Positions 1 through 4,245 of a DNA stretch of 5,694 nucleotides are shown piece by piece. The notes beneath the pieces are model-generated. The model worked only from the letters and a program-made list of their open reading frames with translations, was not told the DNA's origin and did not search any database. The DNA is from Nanobdellota archaeon (GTDB taxonomy: Archaea; Nanobdellota; Nanobdellia; Pacearchaeales; GW2011-AR1): contig JAHJUA010000061.1 in assembly GCA_018829425.1 (NCBI GenBank), forward strand, positions 1-5,694, in the 5' to 3' direction. Numbering within the stretch: position 1 is the first letter of the stretch; each line of letters begins with the position of its first letter. Both the position numbers and the translations under genes were made by a program.

Positions 1-312
1 GGAGTTTTCGGGAGCATTGTAGACAAAGCCTCGTTTAGAGATCAGAATGTTTATTACAAACCGAAGTTTAACGTCGTGAGCATCTTCATTTACAACCTTC
101 TTTGGTGGCTTGTTCTCATAAGCATCAGCGTTGCCCTGATTAACATGCTTCCCGTCGGAATCTTCGACGGCGGTCGATTCTTTTATCTAACTATCTTAGG
201 AATTACAAAGAGTAAGAAAGTTGCAGAAAGGGCTTTCGTAATTTCGACTTATTTCTTCCTAATGATATTAATCGCTCTTATGCTATTTTGGGTTAAGAGT
301 TTCTTTGGTTAG
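1..312 (+). CDS. Site-2 protease family intramembrane zinc metalloprotease, C-terminal fragment
   Basis: This gene is cut by the left edge of the window, so only its last 103 residues are seen, reading in frame from base 1 to the TAG at 310-312. The key evidence is the stretch NMLPVGIFDGGR at fragment residues 48-59. It matches the second conserved motif of M50/S2P proteases (N-x-x-P-x-x-x-x-D-G-G), whose Asp (here D56) is the third zinc ligand beside the HExxH motif, which would lie off the window. The motif sits in a hydrophobic segment (about residues 28-55), and a second membrane segment follows near residues 74-98. S2P enzymes cut substrate proteins within the membrane. Substrate and regulation cannot be read here. 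Its last 20 bases overlap the convergent end of the DGR reverse transcriptase gene. Family assignment is strong; specific function is unknown. Confidence 0.85.
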   Translation, partial: GVFGSIVDKASFRDQNVYYKPKFNVVSIFIYNLLWWLVLISISVALINMLPVGIFDGGRFFYLTILGITKSKKVAERAFVISTYFFLMILIALMLFWVKSFFG

Positions 313-1325
313 AATTAATTCGTGATAAAATGGATTTTCTTAATTTGTAAGAGTTAGCCCATTTTGCATAGGCATTCCAACCATAAATAATTTCGCTCAT
401 TTTCTTTTTAGATATTTCTCCTAGAGAAAAGACATTTATTTTATTTAAGACGTTTCTTATATTTCTCTTCCTTAACAATTTAAAATAATAAAAGTTCCGA
501 AAACCAACAAAGTCAACTCCACGAGATAAATTCACAATTTTGTATTTCTGTGGATGAAGTTCAAGTTTTAGTTTTTCAGATAAAAAATCCTCAATCGCCC
601 CCCCCCCGAATAGCAAGCCGCTCTTTGGAGGAATCAATCAATACAAAATCATCAACGTATCTTAGGTAATATTTTGCTTTCAATTTGTGCTTCACAAATT
701 GGTCGAGTTCATTAAGATAAATGTTCGCAAAAAATTGCGAAGTTAGATTTCCGAGGGGCATTCCTTCCCTAAAGGGATTATCGCGAACATTGTTTTCGAG
801 GATTAATTTTACAAGAGACATAACTTCTTCATCGTTAATCTTTTTTCTTAAAACAGCAAAAAGCAGATCGTGATTGACTTCTCGAAAATATTGTTTTATG
901 TCTGCCTTGAGGCAGTATCCAGAAGAAGTTAGGTTTTTAGTTGCTTTTCTTTGAAATTCTCTAAACCTGTCTAGAGCAAGCAGTGAGCCTTTGCCTTTTC
1001 TACAAGCGCAATTATCATAAATAAAAATATTTTCATAAATTGGCTCAAGAATGTTTACAAGAGCATGATGAACAATTCTATCTCTAAAATGTGATTTTGA
1101 AATCTTGCGAGTTTTTGGGTCGCGCAAGATGAATGTCTTTAATGATAGTGGTTTGTATGTCTGGTTCTTCAATTCTTCATGGAGAATTTTCAAATTTTTG
1201 CCGAGATTCTTCTCGAACTGCTTAACATAATTTCTCTTCGTCTTTCCTTTTCTTGCTTTTCTCCAAGCAAGAACGAGATTCTGAATTGAACACACTTCAG
1301 AATATAAATTCTTGTAAGTTTTCAT
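293..1325 (-). CDS. DGR-type reverse transcriptase, reading frame broken at a G10 tract
   Basis: This RNA-dependent DNA polymerase is expected to copy the template repeat RNA during mutagenic retrohoming. The first frame (1325-591) starts with ATG (MKTYKNLYSE) and shows the RT core: CRKGKGSLLALDRF at residues 108-121, motif A KADIKQYF at 140-147 with D142, LGNLTSQ at 191-197, and YVDD at 223-226. SQ instead of SP after GxxxT is characteristic of DGR RTs and separates them from group II intron RTs. The frame then stops within GGGD just after the ten-G run at 598-607. The rest of the protein (FLSEKLKLELHP..., RGVDFVGF, NAYAKWANSYKLRKSI) continues in the next frame to a TAA at 293-295. Nine G instead of ten gives one protein of 343 residues, a normal DGR RT length, with natural spacing between SSKERL and IEDFL. 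The start lies 24 nt after the TR and has no clear Shine-Dalgarno. Its end overlaps the S2P gene by 20 nt. Whether the break is real is unresolved. Confidence 0.93.
598..607 (-). other. G10 homopolymer at the RT frameshift
   Basis: Ten consecutive C on the + strand read as ten G in the RT gene, 14 codons after YVDD. Such a run stands out in this AT-rich sequence. The upstream frame ends 6 nt beyond it, while the downstream frame encodes the remaining conserved RT residues. A change of one base (nine G) joins them cleanly as ...AIRGGAIEDFL. Homopolymers of this length are prone to sequencing error, replication slippage and polymerase slippage, so the tract is either an artefact or a candidate on/off switch. 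Confidence 0.9.
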
Positions 1326-1349
1326 AGCATAAATGCCCTGAAAGGACTA

Positions 1350-1430
1350 TTCCGAGATCCGAGTTCCTGTTCGACGGATCCCTGTTGCAGTTGAAGTTCG
1401 ACCTGTTGGAATTCGCATCGGACCTCGCGA
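1350..1430 (-). repeat. DGR template repeat (TR)
   Basis: This non-coding 81-bp block aligns without gaps to 1700-1780, with 72 identities. It is the template because it lies outside the target gene, next to the RT, and because adenines on its minus strand are the positions that differ in the partner. In the target's frame it contains AAC codons at the diversified sites, the codon typical of DGR templates since A changes there alter amino acids strongly. It is clearly richer in G and C than its flanks. It should be transcribed as part of an RNA that primes and templates cDNA synthesis. It ends 24 nt before the RT start codon. Confidence 0.92.
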
Positions 1431-1440
1431 GCCAAAATAG

Positions 1441-1673
1441 CCGAATGTGTCGATTGCCACCTTCCCTTCAAGTTTCGCTTTACGAAAAACTACTAATTGT
1501 CGGAAATGAATTTTATGACTTAAAATAAATCTAAATGACGTGCTAACAATCCGACGTGTAGTCCGCGTCTTTTCCTCTTGCTGAAGGAGAAAAAGTTTCA
1601 GGACAAAAGTGTTAAGAAAAAATACTTTAAAAATTTTCGCACATGCTTTGTTCACCACATCAGCCAGCAGACC
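1441..1673 (-). other. Non-coding spacer between target gene and TR
   Basis: No convincing gene lies in these 233 bases. The minus-strand ORF that crosses it runs on into the non-coding TR and resembles no known protein. On the minus strand, T-rich stretches just after the target stop (about 1637-1617, including a T6 run) could act as an archaeal terminator for the target gene. An AT-rich stretch at 1531-1520 could be a TATA-like element for a TR-RT transcript. A small hairpin (5-bp stem at 1473-1477 and 1483-1487, 5-nt loop) lies 5' of the TR in RNA orientation. In other DGRs, RNA flanking the TR is needed for priming; whether this spacer plays that role is inference. Confidence 0.4.
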
Positions 1674-2303
1674 TTATTCACGTTTCTTAGAAGCCCTTAC
1701 CCCGAGATCCGAGTTCCTGTTCGACGGATCCCTGTCGCAGTTGAAGTACGACCTGACGGAATTCGCAAAGGACCACGCGACAGCACCATCTCGTGGATAC
1801 CAATAGGATAAACTTCCTTCCTTAACATCTGTTCTTGGAAGTCCTTGTTCTGTCGGGTTTTCAAGCCATGAGGCGCGTGAAATTCTTTTGTCTTCCATTA
1901 AGGTGTCTTCTGAAAGTTTTTCTGCTTCGGTCTTGTTTCTTGTGAGAATGTAAATGCCGTCTTCTCCTTTTTCAAAAAAAGCGTCAAGCCACTCTGCTCT
2001 CCAGGGGTTTCTAACTGCAGTAGCATCTTCGTAAACTTCGGGAACATTTTCTTTTGAGTATTTTAAGAACTCAACATATTCTTTTGGGGTTAACATTCTT
2101 GAACCTTCAGCCGCAAGTGATTTATGGGCTTGATACCAGTTTTTTCCTTGATGAGTTCTTTCTCTTGGAACATCTGTGTTAATTGAAGGAACATGGATTA
2201 AACTACCATCACCCTTAGAATTAGCCAAACCAGTTCTCAAAGTATAAACTTTAGGATTCAAAGTTCTTAGCGTTTCATTGCTTACTTCAATTATTGGTGC
2301 CAT
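1674..2303 (-). CDS. DGR target (variable) protein with C-type-lectin/FGE-like C-terminus
   Basis: This 209-residue protein is the one diversified by the retroelement. Its last part is encoded by the VR (residues 176-202) and contains FNCDRDPSNRNSDLGVR at 187-203. That resembles the end of C-type-lectin/formylglycine-enzyme-like folds in DGR targets, which commonly close with an NRN..GFR-like stretch. Variable residues versus the template are W177 (template R), F179 (D), V183 (N), Y186 (N) and D190 (N). The N-terminal two thirds are soluble, with an aromatic block NPWRAEWLDAFF at 99-110. There is no signal peptide or membrane segment, so the protein probably acts inside the cell unless exported another way. 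The ATG start is supported by a TATA box centred 25 nt upstream, implying a leaderless mRNA. Ligand and function are unknown. The fold assignment rests on the C-terminal motif and context. Confidence 0.88.
   Translation of the reverse strand: MAPIIEVSNETLRTLNPKVYTLRTGLANSKGDGSLIHVPSINTDVPRERTHQGKNWYQAHKSLAAEGSRMLTPKEYVEFLKYSKENVPEVYEDATAVRNPWRAEWLDAFFEKGEDGIYILTRNKTEAEKLSEDTLMEDKRISRASWLENPTEQGLPRTDVKEGSLSYWYPRDGAVAWSFANSVRSYFNCDRDPSNRNSDLGVRASKKRE
1700..1780 (-). repeat. DGR variable repeat (VR)
   Basis: This is the partner of the TR, located at the 3' end of the target gene and ending 24 nt before the end of the stop codon. Nine of 81 positions differ from the TR. On the minus strand the changes are A to G at 1700, 1701, 1736 and 1757, A to T at 1748, 1756, 1768 and 1775, and one G to T at 1769. 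A 34-bp block at 1702-1735 is unchanged although it contains nine template adenines. Similarity stops abruptly beyond 1780. Confidence 0.92.
1702..1735 (-). other. Invariant 3' part of VR, candidate initiation-of-homing (IMH) region with inverted repeat
   Basis: This block is identical in TR and VR (1352-1385) and lies at the 3' side of the repeat in coding orientation, where IMH sequences lie in characterised DGRs. It contains a 6-bp inverted repeat, GATCCG and CGGATC, separated by 13 nt (1706-1711 and 1725-1730, likewise in the TR). Two A/G differences immediately 3' (1700 and 1701 versus 1350 and 1351) could be the small TR/VR distinction known as IMH versus IMH*. The assignment is by position and analogy only. 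Confidence 0.4.
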
Positions 2304-2324
2304 GAAAATCTTATAGAAAAGGGC

Positions 2325-2332
2325 TTTATAAA
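2325..2332 (-). promoter_or_regulatory. TATA box for the DGR target gene
   Basis: The minus strand reads TTTATAAA, a near-perfect archaeal box A. It is centred 25 nt before the ATG at 2303, so transcription should start at or next to the start codon and give a leaderless mRNA. It lies in the 72-nt gap after hicA, so the target has its own promoter. Confidence 0.65.
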
Positions 2333-2375
2333 TTTTATGGTTCTGTTACCTTTGTCAAAAAGTAACGACCATAAA

Positions 2376-2603
2376 TTAAACCAATTCCATAAATTCTTCT
2401 CTGGAAATTTGAACATCTTTCCTCAGAATTTTATTTAGCAAACCGCGGTCAAGTTTCTCTCCAGAATGATTTGGAACAACAGTTGTTCTTCCGTCGCTAT
2501 GCCTAAGAAAGATATGACTTCCAGATTGCCTCATTGTTTTGAAACCAAGTTTTGAAAGAATTTTAATCAACTTGCTGGCGGTTATCTGCGGGAGCTTCGG
2601 CAT
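2376..2603 (-). CDS. hicA: HicA-type mRNA interferase toxin
   Basis: This 75-residue protein matches the HicA/YcfA-like family in length and layout. The opening KLPQITASKLIKILSKLGF is the usual first helix region. The GSHIFLRH stretch carries the expected catalytic histidine (H30), followed by VVPNHSGEKLDRGLLNKILR, which corresponds to the conserved P-H-x-G-x-E-L-x-x-G-L-L region. HicA toxins have a double-stranded-RNA-binding-like fold and cleave mRNA, with HicB neutralising them. The gene starts one base after the hicB stop (TAAAATG), so the two are translated together with antitoxin first. All key residues appear intact. Confidence 0.88.
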   Translation of the reverse strand: MPKLPQITASKLIKILSKLGFKTMRQSGSHIFLRHSDGRTTVVPNHSGEKLDRGLLNKILRKDVQISREEFMELV

Positions 2604-2604
2604 T

Positions 2605-2802
2605 TTAAACCTGGATTCTTTGCAGCCCTATGAAATTTCTCGCTACATTCTTGTCTCCATCCAGATAAAGAGAAATTGCTTCGCGAGTTCTCTTAAGGAG
2701 CTCATCTAGGGTTTTTGCCTGAGTGTGACACCCCGGAAGCTCAACTACCTCTGAAATTAAATAACCGTCTTCTCCTTTCTCAATTATTACATTAAAATCC
2801 AT
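2605..2802 (-). CDS. hicB: HicB-type antitoxin, short form
   Basis: This 65-residue protein has the HicB/UPF0150 pattern: an N-terminal strand (FNVIIEKGEDGYLISEVVELPGC, residues 3-25) followed by a T-L-D-E-L-L-x-x-x-x-E-A helix at 31-42. It should bind and block the HicA encoded just downstream. At 65 residues it holds only the partial RNase-H-like domain and lacks the C-terminal helix-turn-helix or ribbon-helix-helix DNA-binding part of longer HicB proteins. DNA-binding autoregulation is therefore not evident. A TATA box 25 nt upstream predicts a leaderless start at this ATG. Confidence 0.87.
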   Translation of the reverse strand: MDFNVIIEKGEDGYLISEVVELPGCHTQAKTLDELLKRTREAISLYLDGDKNVARNFIGLQRIQV

Positions 2803-2823
2803 GAGAAGATTAGCCCCTGCATT

Positions 2824-2831
2824 TATTTAAA
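2824..2831 (-). promoter_or_regulatory. TATA box for hicBA
   Basis: The minus strand reads TTTAAATA, centred about 25 nt before the hicB ATG at 2802, within the 45-nt gap after the preceding gene. It fits an archaeal box A giving a leaderless hicBA transcript. Confidence 0.6.
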
Positions 2832-2847
2832 ACTTTCTGTTGCCGCA

Positions 2848-3198
2848 TCACAAATCAATAACTCCATCTTTTGTCAGCGCGGCAAATCGTATTCCAACGG
2901 GGAGATTGATTAGTGCGGAGATGAGTGCCATGTGTTCCTTGCCGTCGCCGGACGCAATACTTAATGCAACTTCAGTTCCATTTGTTTTTCCTTTCAGTTT
3001 TTTCATGAACTCGTCTTTCAAATCTCTTAATTTTTTTTCAAGACTAACCTCGATAAATTCAAATGGTTTTTCTGCGATGAACTTTTTTGCGCCTTTTTCT
3101 CCAAGAATTATAATACTCTCCCAGTCTCCGTGCTTAATCAAACCTGAGACTTGTCCCCACGTTTCTTCATCTTTTGAAAGTAATGCGACTAGTTCCAT
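2848..3198 (-). CDS. Conserved-looking small alpha/beta protein, possibly Rossmann/CARF-like
   Basis: This 116-residue protein cannot be assigned to a named family from sequence alone. It begins MELVALLSKDEETWGQVSGLI and has alternating strands and helices: hydrophobic strands near residues 2-7 and 27-32 (ESIIILGEKGAKKF), a charged helix at 53-70, then a strand-glycine-helix unit EVALSIASGDGKEHMALISALI at 76-97 and a final strand-turn IRFAALTKDGV. The late unit, a strand ending in S-x-x-S-G-D-G-K-x-x-x-x-A, recalls the second half of CARF or related Rossmannoid ligand-binding domains (compare their SGGTK-type motif). That is a weak analogy. The ATG at 3198 is preferred over an in-frame ATG at 3222, because it lies one base after the upstream stop (TAACATG) and gives a compact domain start. 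It is cotranscribed with the gene at 3460-3200. Confidence 0.75.
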   Translation of the reverse strand: MELVALLSKDEETWGQVSGLIKHGDWESIIILGEKGAKKFIAEKPFEFIEVSLEKKLRDLKDEFMKKLKGKTNGTEVALSIASGDGKEHMALISALINLPVGIRFAALTKDGVIDL

Positions 3199-3199
3199 G

Positions 3200-3460
3200 T
3201 TAAGAAGCAAGTGTGACCACACACTTGAGAGTTAATCCGTTAATAGAGGTATCATAACAATGGGTGAATGCCGTTCCCCAAGCATCTTTTTCATTCTCCG
3301 TTAGTCTAGAATCATCATATACTTGGACGGTTAAATCGTGGTAACCCCTTACCAGTTCTTGAGCTTTTGTGGGATCAAAATTGTCACTATCAGACATCCT
3401 GTCTGCAGCCCTCATCATTCTAGCAAATCGCCATTTGTAAACTCTTTCTGCTAATTTCAT
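3200..3460 (-). CDS. Small hypothetical protein, 86 residues
   Basis: I do not recognise this protein. It is 86 residues long, with a basic, probably helical start (MKLAERVYKWRFARMMRAADRM, residues 1-22), an acidic middle, and a more hydrophobic end (SINGLTLKCVVTLAS, 72-86). It has two cysteines (C68, C80) and no signal peptide or clear membrane helix. It is probably real because the ATG at 3460 has an archaeal TATA box 26 nt upstream, and its stop is one base from the start of the next gene, an arrangement repeated elsewhere in this window. It appears to be the first gene of a two-gene operon read away from rpl1. Confidence 0.65.
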   Translation of the reverse strand: MKLAERVYKWRFARMMRAADRMSDSDNFDPTKAQELVRGYHDLTVQVYDDSRLTENEKDAWGTAFTHCYDTSINGLTLKCVVTLAS

Positions 3461-3481
3461 ATTTATTAAGGATTTTATCTC

Positions 3482-3490
3482 TTTTTAAAA
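3482..3490 (-). promoter_or_regulatory. TATA box for the two-gene operon 3460-2848
   Basis: The minus strand reads TTTTTAAAAAG over 3491-3481, centred 26 nt before the ATG at 3460. This predicts a leaderless transcript. It is divergent from the rpl1 promoter only about 30 nt away, so the two share one short control region. Confidence 0.5.
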
Positions 3491-3517
3491 ATTGTTGTAT
3501 TCGTGTGCCGTAAAAAG

Positions 3518-3526
3518 TTTTATAAA
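3518..3526 (+). promoter_or_regulatory. TATA box and leader start for the ribosomal stalk operon
   Basis: The sequence TTTTATAAA at 3518-3526 is a strong archaeal box A. Initiation about 25 nt downstream would leave a leader of roughly 65-70 nt before the rpl1 ATG, unlike the leaderless genes nearby. The leader can form a small ACAAG/CTTGT hairpin (3567-3571 with 3575-3579). In other archaea L1 represses its own mRNA, so such a leader is a plausible control site, but I could not recognise the L1 target motif. Confidence 0.6.
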
Positions 3527-3602
3527 CCAACTTCCTCTAAGAAAAATACCGATTGAACAACTTCGACAAGACACTTGTTCTGTGCTCTTGGCGTGTAAAG
3601 TT

Positions 3603-3608
3603 GGAGGT
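3603..3608 (+). promoter_or_regulatory. Shine-Dalgarno site fixing the rpl1 start
   Basis: GGAGGT lies 6 nt before the ATG at 3615. It supports that start over a TTG codon at 3492, which would lie upstream of the TATA box and add a non-conserved 41-residue extension. Confidence 0.8.
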
Positions 3609-3614
3609 ATTAAG

Positions 3615-4244
3615 ATGAAAACAGAATTGCTTAAAGCATTGACCGAATTGCGAAAAGATAAAGAAAGAAAGTTTGACCAAACTGTTGATTTAATTGTAAA
3701 TCTGAAAAAATTTGACGTGAAGAAAAGTCAGGTAAATCTAATAATTAATCTTCCATTCAAAATTAAAGAAAAGAAAATTTGCGCATTTCTCGAAACTACA
3801 AACAAAGATGTTGAAACAATCACCCCCGAAAAATTCAAGAATTATTCTGATAAAACTGCCCTTAAGAAACTTGTAAAGAAATATGACTTCTTTATTGCGC
3901 AGGCGAGCCTTATGCCAAAGGTTGCGACAACGTTCGGTCGTGTTTTGGGTCCAGCTGGAAAAATGCCCTCGCCACAACTTGGAATTTTAACTCAAGTAAA
4001 CAAAGAAGAAGTTGAAAAGCTCAAGAAAAAAATAAATGATAGTATAAAAATAAAGATAAAAGAAAATAGCATAAAACTTGCCGTCGGGAAACAGAGCATG
4101 AAGGACGAAGAGATAGTTGAAAACATTCTGGCTATCTATAGTGAGATACTGAAAAATCTTCCAAGAGAAAAAGAAAATTTGAAAAGTGTTGAAATAAAAT
4201 TCACCATGACTAAACCGCAGAAAATAGATCCGAGCAAATTATAA
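3615..4244 (+). CDS. rpl1: Large-subunit ribosomal protein L1 (uL1)
   Basis: This 209-residue protein is ribosomal protein L1, which binds 23S rRNA at the mobile L1 stalk beside the E site and helps release deacylated tRNA. The family signature is clear: FGRVLGPAGKMPSPQLG at residues 107-123, between the two halves of the protein. The N-terminal strand and helix (VDLIVNLKKFD, 24-34, and INLPFK, 44-49) and the C-terminal strand SVEIKFTMTKPQKID (191-205) rebuild domain I as in other L1 proteins. Length is normal for archaea (about 210-220). It is the first gene of the operon; rpl11, often upstream in archaea, is not here. Its stop is one base from the rplP0 start (TAAAATG). In bacteria and some archaea L1 represses its own operon by binding mRNA. 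Confidence 0.97.
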   Translation: MKTELLKALTELRKDKERKFDQTVDLIVNLKKFDVKKSQVNLIINLPFKIKEKKICAFLETTNKDVETITPEKFKNYSDKTALKKLVKKYDFFIAQASLMPKVATTFGRVLGPAGKMPSPQLGILTQVNKEEVEKLKKKINDSIKIKIKENSIKLAVGKQSMKDEEIVENILAIYSEILKNLPREKENLKSVEIKFTMTKPQKIDPSKL

Positions 4245-4245
4245 A

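Larger units (their letters stand above)
293..2303 (-). mobile_element. Diversity-generating retroelement (target gene - TR - reverse transcriptase)
   Basis: All core DGR parts are present on one strand in the order target gene with VR, spacer, TR, reverse transcriptase. The RT carries the DGR-type GxxxSQ motif, and TR and VR differ almost only at template adenines. In known DGRs the TR RNA is reverse-transcribed with errors opposite adenine, and the cDNA replaces the VR in the target gene. The cassette lies between an S2P protease gene and a hicBA pair, with no transposase, integrase or terminal repeats visible. No accessory Avd-type gene can be recognised. The RT reading frame is broken at a G10 tract, so present activity is uncertain. 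Confidence 0.93.

Noticed and set aside
293..1325. Group II intron or retron as the source of the RT
   Set aside because: The GxxxSQ motif, the TR/VR pair with adenine-specific differences and the absence of maturase or endonuclease domains fit a DGR instead.
1347..1658. Minus-strand ORF of 103 residues crossing the spacer and the TR
   Set aside because: Its second half is a reading of the non-coding TR in a frame different from the target gene, and its first half is low-complexity and unlike Avd or any family I know.
1350..1780. CRISPR array or insertion-sequence repeats
   Set aside because: There are only two copies, 350 bp apart, with strand-specific adenine differences; no spacer array, transposase or terminal inverted repeats are visible.
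1578..1811. Two plus-strand ORFs over the VR region
   Set aside because: They are antisense to the well-supported target gene and arise from its GC-rich 3' end.
3199..3222. Eight-residue N-terminal extension of the 116-residue protein from an ATG at 3222
   Set aside because: It would overlap the upstream gene, while the ATG at 3198 matches the one-base spacing used elsewhere in the window.
2840..3235. Plus-strand ORF of 131 residues
   Set aside because: It is the antisense of the minus-strand gene 3198-2848, has Ser/Phe-rich shadow composition, and has no promoter or ribosome binding site.
3492..3614. N-terminal extension of L1 from a TTG at 3492
   Set aside because: It would begin upstream of the TATA box, is not L1-like, and the strong GGAGGT supports the ATG at 3615.
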